A stretch of DNA of 50,784 nt from Candidatus Woesearchaeota archaeon. GTDB taxonomy: Archaea > Nanobdellota > Nanobdellia > Woesearchaeales > SKGA01. The notes under the pieces were generated by a model. It ran no database searches. It was given only the letters and a program-made list of their open reading frames with translations, and was not told the origin of the DNA. The DNA lies in assembly GCA_021734105.1 (NCBI GenBank), contig JAIPJP010000006.1, positions 1 through 50,784 of the forward strand, written 5' to 3'. Numbering within the stretch: the stretch's first letter is position 1; each line of letters begins with the position of its first letter. Positions 1 to 8,469 of the stretch are shown in pieces. The translations under genes were made by a program, and so were the position numbers.

Positions 1-114
1 AAAAAGGCAACAAAAAAAGCTACCACTAAGCCTCGCACTAACAAAAAGACCGCTAAAAAAAAAACAAAGAAAACAGCTAAAAAGAAAACTGTTAAAAGGG
101 CCACTAAAAAATAA
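1..114 (+). CDS. C-terminal tail of a truncated Lys/Ala/Thr-rich protein
   Basis: The frame is open from base 1 to a TAA at 112-114 and encodes 37 residues made almost only of Lys, Thr and Ala, with repeated KKT and AKK units. The start lies outside the window. Such basic tails occur on DNA- or RNA-binding proteins (ribosomal proteins, topoisomerases, H1-like proteins), so nucleic-acid contact is likely, but the family cannot be told from the tail alone. The next gene begins 9 nt downstream on the same strand, so the two may be co-transcribed. Purely repetitive codon content is a weak coding signal; the direct link to the downstream start supports it. Confidence 0.6.
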   Translation, partial: KKATKKATTKPRTNKKTAKKKTKKTAKKKTVKRATKK

Positions 115-123
115 TTCTTACCA

Positions 124-483
124 ATGACTAAAAATCAATCGGAATTAAATTTAGCTGCAAAAATCACTCATTACAAAACAGCTACAAAGAAAAATAGAAA
201 TTGGGCGATTAGTAATTATGCCTTAACACTTGGTTTTCTTACTTCTTTGGCATACAATGTCAACAAAATTGAACAAATACAAGCTAGCGAATTAGAAATA
301 ACAACTCAAAATAATAAGATACAATATGAAATAATTAATCGTCAAAGAAAGCTTATTCAAGTAAGTCTTGCAGGCGTCGTGCTTACCACCATTGGAGGAA
401 CAAGAAGAGCCATACACGCAGTACATACATATTACTACGTAAAAGATCTAGAAGAGAAAAACTATCTCCATTCTCAAGAATAA
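124..483 (+). CDS. Hypothetical small membrane protein
   Basis: 119 residues, family not recognised. Two hydrophobic stretches, at about residues 28-46 and 78-95, look like membrane-spanning helices. They are separated by a polar, Gln/Glu/Asn-rich helical segment (about 47-77) that could form a short coiled coil. The C-terminus is charged. It starts 9 nt after the preceding stop with no clear Shine-Dalgarno site, which suggests translation from a shared transcript. No catalytic motif is visible. The call rests on length, gene-like composition and its place in the same strand order as its neighbours. Confidence 0.6.
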   Translation: MTKNQSELNLAAKITHYKTATKKNRNWAISNYALTLGFLTSLAYNVNKIEQIQASELEITTQNNKIQYEIINRQRKLIQVSLAGVVLTTIGGTRRAIHAVHTYYYVKDLEEKNYLHSQE

Positions 484-595
484 ATAAATGCGGGTAAATC
501 TTATTAAGTCCAATACCATTTCTTTTTAAATGCAAATACTATAGGCAAAAATCATAACTACGCCAAATAAAAATAATAAACAACAAAGCAAGAAC

Positions 596-1297
596 ATGAA
601 AACGTTTACAAATGATGAAATTGATGCTTTAGAAGATTTCTTAAGTCAAGAGATTAAAGAACGATCCTACACCTATACGCTTAATAAAAGTTTCATCGAT
701 TATAAACACATTATTTTTGATGCAAAAGAATATCTTGCAACAGAATTAACTGAAATAACAGCAAGACATGCGCAAGCAAGAAAAATTTTCTCACGAAAAG
801 AAGCAAAATATCTTCATCCAGATGAGAAACTTGCTGCTGATAATACATTCATTAGTTGGTTTGAGTTAGTTCAAAAAAATGTTTGGCTCTGTTATAGAAT
901 ACTCGATGAAATCGTCGCTGTTAAGAAAGGTGAAGATAAAAATTACAAAAATAAACCTCTACATATCCTTATTCCAGATAATCGTGTTCGTAACGCTATG
1001 CTGCGAAGTATTTTTCAAACCAAACAAATATTTAATGCCTACCATGATAAAAAGATGCAATTAAAAGCAAGTATCGTAAGAAAAACGCAACAATATACTC
1101 AAGCTATTGATAATATTATTACTGATGAAGACTTAACTATTGCTCAACGTGAACGAATACATAGTAGACTAAAAATTAGTTTTCCTTTCAACACCATCAC
1201 TACGCAAGAATTCGATAAATTCAGCCAATACGAAACTGAATATTTGCACACAAAAGCCAATAGTATTTTCGGCAAAGATAATAATCAAAAAAAGTGA
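596..1297 (+). CDS. Hypothetical charged helical protein
   Basis: 233 residues, family not recognised. The sequence is rich in Glu, Lys, Asn and Gln and should be almost entirely alpha-helical, with no signal peptide, membrane span or cysteine pair. Its 3' end overlaps the 3' end of the convergent NucS gene by 13 nt, a compact arrangement that supports both stops. The A+T-rich region before it (484-595) contains no ORF. A smaller ORF in another frame at 879-1064 is a shadow. It is probably cytoplasmic; no function can be proposed. Confidence 0.65.
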   Translation: MKTFTNDEIDALEDFLSQEIKERSYTYTLNKSFIDYKHIIFDAKEYLATELTEITARHAQARKIFSRKEAKYLHPDEKLAADNTFISWFELVQKNVWLCYRILDEIVAVKKGEDKNYKNKPLHILIPDNRVRNAMLRSIFQTKQIFNAYHDKKMQLKASIVRKTQQYTQAIDNIITDEDLTIAQRERIHSRLKISFPFNTITTQEFDKFSQYETEYLHTKANSIFGKDNNQKK

Positions 1298-2031
1298 TCA
1301 ATTTTTTTCTGTCGTTTTTTTCCTCGTACGTTTCGTTTAGGGGGTTCAACGCGTGCATAACTAAAACCCCAATCTTTCATCATGTCAAAGGCATTACTTG
1401 TAATTGCAGGCGAAGCCATAATTCCAGTTACTTTATCTATTCCTTTGTCCAGTTTTACTTTCTCAACATAACGCCGAAGCTGCGTGACTGCTGCAAGTCC
1501 TGCAGTATATCTCTTACATTCAACTATCGCAAGTGTGCCGTCGCCTAGATGTCCAAATACATCAATAAATCCATATTTCGTGTGTTCTTCTCGACTAAGT
1601 GGCTGAAAATCTGGTCGTACAAGTGTTGGTTGATCACGGATCATATCGCTCATTTCCGCTTCATTGCCTGAAAGGTCTTGTTTTTGTCCATCTTCAAGTC
1701 GCTGCGAAAATAAGTCATAAACTTTAGTAATTTCTACATCTATTTCATCTTCCTTGCAACTTGCTCGAAAAAGAATATATTCATGTTCAACCCCATATTC
1801 CAAATTAAAACTCACTTGAGCTGGCGGCCGTAGATAATTAATAGGATTACCTCCTTCTGGTTGGTGAATAAGAACGGACCTATCTTGTTTTATCATGATA
1901 AGTCTATCACCAAAATCTAAATAGCTTTCAGCTCGGCCACTATACGTGACCCCGCAATGACAAAATAAGCAAATAAATTCTCCTCGAGAAAGGCTTTCAT
2001 TAACCTGCTCGATAACATCAAGAAGTTCCAT
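1285..2031 (-). CDS. nucS: Endonuclease NucS (EndoMS family)
   Basis: 248 residues, the normal length for archaeal NucS/EndoMS. This nuclease cuts mismatched or branched DNA and works with the PCNA clamp. The N-terminal half is the beta-rich DNA-binding and dimerisation domain. The C-terminal RecB-like nuclease core is visible as IDVFGHLGDGTLAIVECKR, giving the catalytic Asp, Glu and Lys of the D-ExK motif, followed by the conserved AVTQLRRYVE helix. The last residues, QKKIDHFF, fit a PCNA-interacting peptide (Q..hxxFF). It is transcribed towards the 596-1297 gene and overlaps its end. It probably acts in mismatch repair, which suits a genome where no MutS/MutL is seen in this window. Confidence 0.93.
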   Translation of the reverse strand: MELLDVIEQVNESLSRGEFICLFCHCGVTYSGRAESYLDFGDRLIMIKQDRSVLIHQPEGGNPINYLRPPAQVSFNLEYGVEHEYILFRASCKEDEIDVEITKVYDLFSQRLEDGQKQDLSGNEAEMSDMIRDQPTLVRPDFQPLSREEHTKYGFIDVFGHLGDGTLAIVECKRYTAGLAAVTQLRRYVEKVKLDKGIDKVTGIMASPAITSNAFDMMKDWGFSYARVEPPKRNVRGKKRQKKIDHFF

Positions 2032-2115
2032 ACAAAAATATAAAGCAGTACTTAGTTAAAAAGATTCTGTTAATTATTTGAATAAAAAGAGTTTAAACAT
2101 AAGTATGCAACAAGC

Positions 2116-3339
2116 TCAAGCTGGCACACCTAAATAAATGTTGTGTTTGTCTCGCACAATTTTTATCTTTGCAGTTCCTTTGTCTTGATATAATCCTCGA
2201 ACAGTAATAACTCTGTTTGCTGCAACGCAGAGTCGTTCGTTCTTCTCTCGTCCAGGTGCTACTATGCGCATCTTTACCACATCATTTTTGTGCAGTGGTT
2301 TGTCTACTGTTTTATCCTCATAAATCTTGAAAGGATTGTAGTCTTTATGTGGTGTGAGAATAAAGTCTTCTGTTTCAAAGGGCGTTAAAAGTTCATGAAA
2401 TGCTTCAAAACTGACTTCAGATACTGGATTGCGACCTCCTTTATACAAAAGAAATTTTTGAAAGCCAATAGTTGGATAATGACTGTTTATTGTTTTTGCT
2501 AAGCTGACAAGTGGCGCAATATCTTTTGTAGGATTATCATTGTGGCCAGGAACAATAAGTGGTGCAAGAAGAACTGCCAGACCAATTCGTTGTGCATAGG
2601 CAACCATCTCCAGAACTTTTTGTGTTGGGTACATTCGTCCCGAGAGTGTATTATTCGTTGTTTCATCAAGCGAATTTAAGGAGAGATTAATTCTTGTAAG
2701 TCCTGCTTGGTGTAACGTATCGATGAGTTCTGTAGTGAGAAGCGTTCCGTTAGTATTTATGGAAATAACCTCGCAGTTTGGAATGGTAGAAAGTTCTTGT
2801 AGCAAGTCTTCTAAGAAAGGATACAACAGGGGTTCGCCATGTGGCCCAATGTTAAATTCTACTGGGTGTGTTTTGTTTTGTGCTAGTTTTGTTGCTTCAG
2901 CCACTAAATACTCAGGATCAATAAGAACATCGTGTGTTTTTTTGTTCACACCTTCATCTACGCTACAATAAATACAGTTCAGATTACAACCAGTAAGTGG
3001 TTTGAGTTCTAAGACATTCGTATTTCTATCAATAATACCAAATTCACTACTTCCTACAAGAGGTATTTCACTTGCTCCATCAATAAAAATAATTTTTTTT
3101 CCATTAAGCAGATGAGTCATATTGCGTAAACCGTTTTCCAAAATTCTGTTGAGTTTATTATCAGCACTTTTTTCGCTGGTGTTTGGAAAGTCAATAGAAG
3201 ACATATTAATAACAACATTTGAATCAATACTAGTGAATTCTTCAAGCGGTGTAGTAAATCGATAACGTTTACCATACGTGGCATGTATTTGATTGCCATC
3301 TACCTGAAAGGAAAAGCGTGAAAATTCAATGAGCGCCAT
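2116..3339 (-). CDS. Radical SAM protein with C-terminal TRAM-like domain
   Basis: 407 residues. The radical SAM core begins near residue 115 with CNLNCIYC, the CxxxCxxC motif that binds the [4Fe-4S] cluster, preceded by LELKPLTG. A GPHGEPLLYP stretch matches the glycine-rich SAM-binding segment, and ISINTNGTLL and INLSLNSLDE are typical later strands of the barrel. The last 60 or so residues (VVKMRIVAPGREKNERLCVA...) resemble a TRAM-type RNA-binding beta barrel. Together these suggest an RNA- or translation-linked modification enzyme, but the substrate is unknown. A TATA-like box at about 3363-3371 places a leaderless transcript start at this ATG. Confidence 0.85.
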   Translation of the reverse strand: MALIEFSRFSFQVDGNQIHATYGKRYRFTTPLEEFTSIDSNVVINMSSIDFPNTSEKSADNKLNRILENGLRNMTHLLNGKKIIFIDGASEIPLVGSSEFGIIDRNTNVLELKPLTGCNLNCIYCSVDEGVNKKTHDVLIDPEYLVAEATKLAQNKTHPVEFNIGPHGEPLLYPFLEDLLQELSTIPNCEVISINTNGTLLTTELIDTLHQAGLTRINLSLNSLDETTNNTLSGRMYPTQKVLEMVAYAQRIGLAVLLAPLIVPGHNDNPTKDIAPLVSLAKTINSHYPTIGFQKFLLYKGGRNPVSEVSFEAFHELLTPFETEDFILTPHKDYNPFKIYEDKTVDKPLHKNDVVKMRIVAPGREKNERLCVAANRVITVRGLYQDKGTAKIKIVRDKHNIYLGVPA

Positions 3340-3463
3340 AAGAGGAAGTGAACAGTCTTGCAGTTTTAAAGCTTATGCACAACTGCCTTGTAGAATCAAT
3401 AAGTTTAGAGCAGGTTACATGTTTTGCAAAATTATCACGATAAACAATATTCACTTGCCAGAC

Positions 3464-3500
3464 AGAGTCGCAAAAAAACCTTCGCAGTTAAAAAAGGAAG
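3464..3500 (+). repeat. Upstream repeated element, copy E1
   Basis: The core GCAAAAAAACCTTCGCAGT (from 3470) is shared with copies at about 9746, 23447, 29818 and, more weakly, 33803. Here it lies 40-50 nt upstream of the TATA box of the gene at 3580 and inside a divergent intergenic region. All copies read in the same direction as the gene that follows. Confidence 0.5.
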
Positions 3501-3541
3501 ATAAAATTACAATCTTGTTGTGACAAAAAACGCGCCAGAAA

Positions 3542-3551
3542 GTTTATAAAA
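3542..3551 (+). promoter_or_regulatory. TATA box of the tandem paralogue pair
   Basis: GTTTATAAAA lies about 30 nt before the ATG at 3580, the usual spacing for an archaeal TATA box with a very short or absent leader. It probably drives both paralogues (3580-5277) as one transcript. Confidence 0.6.
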
Positions 3552-3579
3552 CATTAGACAAGAAATTTCCAGTACAGCA

Positions 3580-4422
3580 ATGAATTTAAAAGAAGCCTTC
3601 GAAGTTAAACCAGGAGACAGAGTTATATATAAAAATGGTCCAGTAGGTGAAATACAAGTTGTTCAATCTTCTTGGAATTGGCTCCAAGAAGGAATAGAAA
3701 TTGTTAGCGGTCTTGAGTATATTGTTTCTTCAGTAAAAGGATTCAGCAAAAGTGGAAAGCAAGTATTGTTTCATTATATCAAAGATAAAGGTTTGTTATT
3801 TGCTAATAAAGAAGATCCTTTAGTTAAGATTTATTTTGAATTAGAAATGTTTGATGATACTATTCCCTCAGATTTTTTTGAAAAATTTTCTGAGTATAAA
3901 GAAAGAACAAGCGTATACACTTCAGAAGATTTAAGCGATGAAAAAATTCATGAAATTATTCAACCATGGGAAGTCTTTGTTGAACTTGCCGATAAAAAAT
4001 CTAAATTTAACGCATATAATATCTTAATTAATGATTATGTATGGTATCTTCAAGAAGAAATTAAGCGAACAAAAAATAACGATATGGATTTTTTTGAAGA
4101 TATTTATGCAATGAGATTAGAGGAATTAGAAAAAAAAGAAGAGATTAATATGAGTGAAGAATACAGCTATTTCAAAAAAAGTTTAGAAATTCAAAAAAAT
4201 TATTTTGAAGGAACTAAAAAAGTGTGCGAAGTTCTTGCTAGCAAGTACAATATCGATACATATGGCAATATTATTAAACGATTTGCTAATAATGGTGTTA
4301 CATTAAAAGATATCAAACTTTTTTATGATAAGGGTTGGCTTGGAAAAAAAGAATTTCAACAAGCAATTATATGTTCATACAACCAATTAAAAATAGATCT
4401 GTTTGCTAAATACGAATGGTAA
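3580..4422 (+). CDS. Hypothetical protein, tandem paralogue A
   Basis: 280 residues, family not recognised. The first 45 or so residues (EAFEVKPGDRVIY...) look like a small beta barrel, followed by a second beta-rich part and a long helical region. The C-terminal 80 residues are strongly shared with the next gene: a NYFEGTKKVCEVL helix, a YGNIIKRF segment, then FYDKGWLGKKEFQ, YNQL and a final KYEW. This C-terminal block is the best preserved part and is probably the functional core. No signal peptide or membrane span is present, so it should be cytoplasmic. The next gene starts 6 nt after its stop, so both are one operon. Confidence 0.7.
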   Translation: MNLKEAFEVKPGDRVIYKNGPVGEIQVVQSSWNWLQEGIEIVSGLEYIVSSVKGFSKSGKQVLFHYIKDKGLLFANKEDPLVKIYFELEMFDDTIPSDFFEKFSEYKERTSVYTSEDLSDEKIHEIIQPWEVFVELADKKSKFNAYNILINDYVWYLQEEIKRTKNNDMDFFEDIYAMRLEELEKKEEINMSEEYSYFKKSLEIQKNYFEGTKKVCEVLASKYNIDTYGNIIKRFANNGVTLKDIKLFYDKGWLGKKEFQQAIICSYNQLKIDLFAKYEW

Positions 4423-4428
4423 AAAAAG

Positions 4429-5277
4429 ATGAAATTTGAAGAAGCATACGCATTGGAACCTGGAGATAAAATTATTTTTGTCCCGCCTCAGCATATTAAA
4501 TTTGGTATAGGACCTCAAGAATCTTCTTGCCATACACCAACACAAGGAGTTCTATTTGCAGGTGATGAATACATCGTTAGTTTTTTAGCAGGTTACAGCA
4601 AAGAAAATAAAATTGTATTTGAGAATACATTCAAAGAAGGCATGGAAATATTTGCACTTGATGTGCACATAGCTTCACTCGGACTATATCTTGAAAACTT
4701 TGATGAACCTGTAAATTATAAATTTTTTGAAAAACAAAGACCACTACATCTCGAGTCTTCTATATATGACATGGAAAATTTCATTGACACCATAGAAAAT
4801 AATTTAATTCCAGGTAACGATTACCTCACAGCAATAATTGATCACGATGCATTAGATAGTTTATATTATCTTAAAATAGACAAATATCTTAATTATCTTG
4901 ATATAGAAATTAATACAGCAAATAAAGTGGATTTTGATAGTTTTGAGCGAAGTATCACCGCATACAATCAAAAAGAAAATAAACCAAGTAAAGAGTCAGA
5001 TAATAATGAGCTTTACGGCTTATTTCTTAGAAGACAACAAGAAAAAAAGAATTTTTTCCAAGGAACAAAAAATATTTGCTCCATATTACAAAAAGAACAT
5101 GATATTAATTATTATGGTGAAATTATTGAGTTGTTTAGAAATAGAAGCGTCTCAATTTCTGAAATTATTAAATTTTATGAAGAAGGTTGGCTTGGAAAAA
5201 AAGAATTTCAAATAGCTGTAATGAAAGGGTATAATCAACTATATCCTGTTGCCGCATTCAAAGAGTATAAATGGTAA
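4429..5277 (+). CDS. Hypothetical protein, tandem paralogue B
   Basis: 282 residues, clearly a paralogue of the gene just upstream. Both share the N-terminal motif EPGDKIIF (KPGDRVIY in A), a FFEK segment near residue 97, and the C-terminal block FFQGTKNICSIL, YYGEIIELF, FYEEGWLGKKEFQ, YNQL and KYKW. The two have diverged strongly in the middle, so the duplication is old and both copies are probably under selection. It starts 6 nt after the previous stop. Function unknown; no catalytic motif is seen. The two could form a hetero-oligomer, which is inference only. Confidence 0.7.
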   Translation: MKFEEAYALEPGDKIIFVPPQHIKFGIGPQESSCHTPTQGVLFAGDEYIVSFLAGYSKENKIVFENTFKEGMEIFALDVHIASLGLYLENFDEPVNYKFFEKQRPLHLESSIYDMENFIDTIENNLIPGNDYLTAIIDHDALDSLYYLKIDKYLNYLDIEINTANKVDFDSFERSITAYNQKENKPSKESDNNELYGLFLRRQQEKKNFFQGTKNICSILQKEHDINYYGEIIELFRNRSVSISEIIKFYEEGWLGKKEFQIAVMKGYNQLYPVAAFKEYKW

Positions 5278-5292
5278 CGTTTCAACAAAAAA

Positions 5293-6087
5293 TTATTCGG
5301 CAATAACCTTTTGCACTTTATCTTTTTTCAGAAGTATCGCCGCTATATTTTCAGGAAGAGAAGTAATAGTTCCAGTATTATAAGGTCCGAAAACTTCTTT
5401 ATCTTTACCCAAAAATTTTGGTACAGGCGTTACAAATTTCACAAGGAGGGTTCCTTGCTTTGTTTGTGTTGTTTTTGTTTTTACAGTTGTTAAGGAGGCT
5501 TTCGTTGTTTGTTCATTTGTTTCTTCAGGTACTGTTTCTTCTGATGATATTGGCGCAGTGACACTTTCTTCAAGTTTAGTATCATCAACGTTATTCATAA
5601 TAGAGGACTCTCCAAATCCACTAGTACCTGCATAAGACTGTGTATCTGTAACCATGTTTGCTGCTAATTCTGCATGTTTTTTTGTTGCCATGATTGGTGC
5701 TTCGTGAACAAATACTTGATCTAAAACACCTTCTTTATATTTTTTCAAAATAGCTAATGATTCATCAAATAATAATCGTTCTTCATAAAGCATGTTACGC
5801 GTATCTACAAATCCTGAATTATCTGTTCGAATAACATTAAGAGCCAACTGAAGTATTTTTTGCTCGCGCCGCTCATAAATTTCTTTTAATATTCGTTTAA
5901 TATTGGAGAGTTGAATACGCATTTTCTCCTGTTCAATTGCAGAAGTTTTATCAAAGAACGCCTGTCGTTCTTTAAGATAATCTATTACATAAAGCCAAAA
6001 TTGTTTATCTAGATCTTGAAGCTCTTCAAGACTACGCTCTTTTCGAAGCAAGTCAAATAGCGTTTCGTACGTAATATGTATATCCAT
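5293..6087 (-). CDS. GINS complex subunit (Gins51-type)
   Basis: 264 residues. GINS joins the MCM helicase and GAN/RecJ to form the archaeal replicative helicase complex. The N-terminal 130 residues are helical (A domain: FDLLRKERSLEELQDLD, helices to about 125). A Ser/Thr/Glu-rich, probably disordered linker follows (about 140-205). The C-terminal small beta domain (B domain) is recognisable: LVKFVTPVPKFLG, YNTGTITSLPENIAAILLKK. This A-linker-B order is that of Gins51/Sld5-Psf1 proteins. The neighbouring Orc1/Cdc6 gene supports a replication role. A TATA-like sequence at about 6118-6126 lies upstream. The linker is long for the family. Confidence 0.85.
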   Translation of the reverse strand: MDIHITYETLFDLLRKERSLEELQDLDKQFWLYVIDYLKERQAFFDKTSAIEQEKMRIQLSNIKRILKEIYERREQKILQLALNVIRTDNSGFVDTRNMLYEERLLFDESLAILKKYKEGVLDQVFVHEAPIMATKKHAELAANMVTDTQSYAGTSGFGESSIMNNVDDTKLEESVTAPISSEETVPEETNEQTTKASLTTVKTKTTQTKQGTLLVKFVTPVPKFLGKDKEVFGPYNTGTITSLPENIAAILLKKDKVQKVIAE

Positions 6088-6185
6088 TTCCCCCTAAGCA
6101 AAAGAATTAGAACCACGCTATATAAATCTTGCTTCTCATGGTTAAAAACAAGCCAACAAAGATACTAGAAACTATATATTAAGAA

Positions 6186-7241
6186 CTAGAAATCAGTCAA
6201 TTTCTTCTCAACAATAGTTGTATTTCCCCCAGCACCCGTTTTTTTGGTAACATGAATGAATTTACCTTCTTCAAGTTTGGCTATTTTTCGTTGGAAAGTT
6301 TTATAACTTGCTTTTCCACCCATTTTTTCATATTCAGTAAACAAGTCACCAATTTTTTTCCCGCTATGTTCTTTAACAATCTTAAAAATGAATTGTTCAT
6401 CATCAGTGAGTTGTGTACTATTCTTTATCGTAAAGTCATCCAACTTTTTCATTGCTGTTTGTACATGCTCAGGCAATATTTTCTTTTGTGATTTTTCTTC
6501 AGCTAAAAGCGCGCTTTCTTTAAGTAAAAATAATCCACTTCTTATATCTTTAAGTTGGGAAGTTTTTTCTGCAACAAGTGCAAACGCACCATCTTCCCAG
6601 ACACCCTCATAAAATGCATAATCTATTCTTTCTTTTAAGATGCCTGTTGTTTCTGAACCATTATACGCGCGAAACTCTTGAAGCTCAGGCGTCAATCTAC
6701 TTCGAATACGCTCATCAAGACTAATAAGCCAAGATTTGTAATTTGTAAGTAAAAATATTGCTTTATGATACACATCCTCAACAAGCGTATAAAGAAAATC
6801 AAAGTCTTCGGCTTTATCTATCTCATCAAATACAAGCACCACAGAGTTTTTATTCAAAAGTTGTATTGCAATTTTAAAGAGTTCGGTTGTTTTTTTGTTT
6901 TGCGTGAATGCATAACCGAGTTGCTCACAAATTTCTACAACAACTTTATAACTCGTGTTAGATTGCCAACAATTGATATACAAAGGCACTACTTCATCTG
7001 TTTCATCTTCAAGTTCTCGAATAACGTGCCGAACAGCGACTGTTTTTCCAACACCAGGCGGTCCAAAAATCAAAAGATTTCTACCTGATCGTTTTGCAAA
7101 AAGTGGCTTAATACATGTTGCAAAATATTGTTGTTCTTGCTCTCGATAAGGAATAGTTTTTGGTAAAAATTCATAGTCAAGTGCCGCCTCATTTTTAATG
7201 AGTGTTTGGTTTGAAGATAACACATTATCAAAAAGTCCCAT
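6186..7241 (-). CDS. cdc6: Orc1/Cdc6 replication initiator
   Basis: 351 residues, somewhat shorter than the usual 380-420. It is an AAA+ ATPase that recognises origins and loads MCM. The Walker A motif GPPGVGKT lies near residues 60-67 and Walker B VLVFDEID near 134-141. The sensor segment LLTNYKSWLISLDERIRSRL is typical of Cdc6/Orc1. The C-terminal 90 residues form the winged-helix DNA-binding domain (LTDDEQFIFKIV, TYKTFQRKIAKLEEGKFI). The adjacent GINS gene makes a replication cluster. A TATA box at about 7264-7271 fits a leaderless start. Origins are often next to such genes, but I found no convincing origin-recognition box in the flanks. Confidence 0.93.
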   Translation of the reverse strand: MGLFDNVLSSNQTLIKNEAALDYEFLPKTIPYREQEQQYFATCIKPLFAKRSGRNLLIFGPPGVGKTVAVRHVIRELEDETDEVVPLYINCWQSNTSYKVVVEICEQLGYAFTQNKKTTELFKIAIQLLNKNSVVLVFDEIDKAEDFDFLYTLVEDVYHKAIFLLTNYKSWLISLDERIRSRLTPELQEFRAYNGSETTGILKERIDYAFYEGVWEDGAFALVAEKTSQLKDIRSGLFLLKESALLAEEKSQKKILPEHVQTAMKKLDDFTIKNSTQLTDDEQFIFKIVKEHSGKKIGDLFTEYEKMGGKASYKTFQRKIAKLEEGKFIHVTKKTGAGGNTTIVEKKLTDF

Positions 7242-7351
7242 GAAAAAACCTAATAATTACCTACTTTTAAAGATAGCGGTTCTAAAACCGAAAATCGTTC
7301 AGAAAAACTCCAAAGAAACAATTATTAAACAAACAATCCAAAAACAACCTT

Positions 7352-7960
7352 ATGAAAAAAATAATTCTTCTCGGACTCTTGAGCGTATTAATTATTCTTG
7401 CTGGCTGTACAAGCTATTCCTCACAAGATATTCCTCAAATTCCTAGTGAATGCGAGTTAGAAACTGACTTCACAAAAGGCTCGCAGTATCCTCAGCTACT
7501 CTTCGGAAAAATGTATACCTGCATTATTGAAGATAGTGGTGTCGTCATCTCACAAATGTTGATTAAGCCACTAAAAAAGAATATTTTTGAAGAAGAATTT
7601 GCCAGAAGTGTTATTGCATCTACTGAACCTCAGCAATACGATGAGTTAGAAGGATTTGAATTATTAGAAGATGAAACTATCAGCTGCAAAAACAAAATCT
7701 ATCGATATAACACTATTAAATCACCCCCTCATGAAGAGCCAGAAATACAACCTGGTTGGACATATGAAGAACCTAAGCAATTAGCGCATGTAGACAAAAA
7801 GAGCCTTACCGAACAACTTCCTCTAATGGATAGCTCATTTCAGATAATCGACAATAATTTATTTATCGTTATTCACTCAACATATCCTGCAAACGAGATC
7901 ATTCCAGAATATGAAGCAATAACTGTTGCTAAAGAAATGGGTTTACTCTGTGAAGAATAA
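7352..7960 (+). CDS. Hypothetical lipoprotein
   Basis: 202 residues. The N-terminus is a bacterial-style lipoprotein signal: MKK, a hydrophobic stretch, then the lipobox LAGC with Cys at about residue 19. The mature part contains several cysteines (in SECELE, YTCIIE, SCKNK, LLCEE) that could form disulfides, and is Glu-rich with no known domain. It should be exported and anchored to the outside of the membrane by a lipid on the Cys. The window also encodes a signal peptidase II (42328-42765), the enzyme that would cleave such a signal. Ligand and function are unknown. It is transcribed divergently from cdc6. Confidence 0.75.
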   Translation: MKKIILLGLLSVLIILAGCTSYSSQDIPQIPSECELETDFTKGSQYPQLLFGKMYTCIIEDSGVVISQMLIKPLKKNIFEEEFARSVIASTEPQQYDELEGFELLEDETISCKNKIYRYNTIKSPPHEEPEIQPGWTYEEPKQLAHVDKKSLTEQLPLMDSSFQIIDNNLFIVIHSTYPANEIIPEYEAITVAKEMGLLCEE

Positions 7961-8010
7961 AATCTACCTGAGTAATTAAAAAGAGAAGTAAGAAAAGAAA
8001 GAAATCAAAC

Positions 8011-8211
8011 TTAAAGCTCAACAATCACTCGAAATTTAGCAGTTTTTGCTTCTTCATTTTTCAGGTTTTCAACAGTAAATTCTTTGTAGCCTTGCGCTTT
8101 TGCCCAGGATTCTGCTGATTCCTTAGTTTTGAAAGTTTTTGGTCGAGGAGCTCGATTTCGTCCACGAAGCCGTGAAAACCGTCGTGTTACTCGTAATGCA
8201 TCTTTTACCAT
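8011..8211 (-). CDS. Small basic protein, possible ribosome or RNA-associated
   Basis: 66 residues from the ATG at 8211 (MVKDALRVTRRFSRLRGRNR...). The first third is strongly basic; the rest is a compact alpha/beta segment (FKTKESAESWAKAQGYKEFTVENL) ending in FRVIVEL. The open frame extends 22 codons further upstream, but a TATA box (TTTATAAAT on this strand, about 8230-8241) lies 20-30 nt before the ATG at 8211, so the short, leaderless form is preferred. Size and charge resemble a ribosomal or RNA-binding protein, but I do not recognise the family. Confidence 0.65.
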   Translation of the reverse strand: MVKDALRVTRRFSRLRGRNRAPRPKTFKTKESAESWAKAQGYKEFTVENLKNEEAKTAKFRVIVEL

Positions 8212-8390
8212 GATAGAAAGAAGGACTATCTTACCATTTATAAAGGTTATTATAGGATGAGGTGCTCTTATCAACACAGCTGCCTTGCAGAAGACCTAAA
8301 CACGAACAATTTGCTATAAGCAAAATCGTCATGAGTGTAGAGATAACTTTGCTATGAAAACAGTAAGAAACAATTTACTTATCTTGATGC

Positions 8391-8414
8391 GCTAAAAATC
8401 TTTGATTTTTTAGC
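8391..8414. repeat. Hairpin of the GCTAAAAAT family (copy H1)
   Basis: An almost perfect stem, GCTAAAAATC pairing with GATTTTTTAGC around a 3-nt loop, sits about 55 nt beyond the stop of the minus-strand aminopeptidase gene. Its A- and T-runs could serve as a terminator on either strand. Related hairpins occur at 29281-29307 and 29716-29741. Confidence 0.5.
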
Positions 8415-8469
8415 AGCTCACAAGAGTAGTATACATAAAAAAAGTAACTCAGTCTTAGTAACTCAAGTC

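Noticed and set aside
7242-7351. Replication origin beside cdc6
   Set aside because: The short gap has an 11-14-nt inverted repeat (CGGTT...AACCG) and TATA boxes but no recognisable origin-recognition box or repeated iteron; GC-skew could not be computed here.
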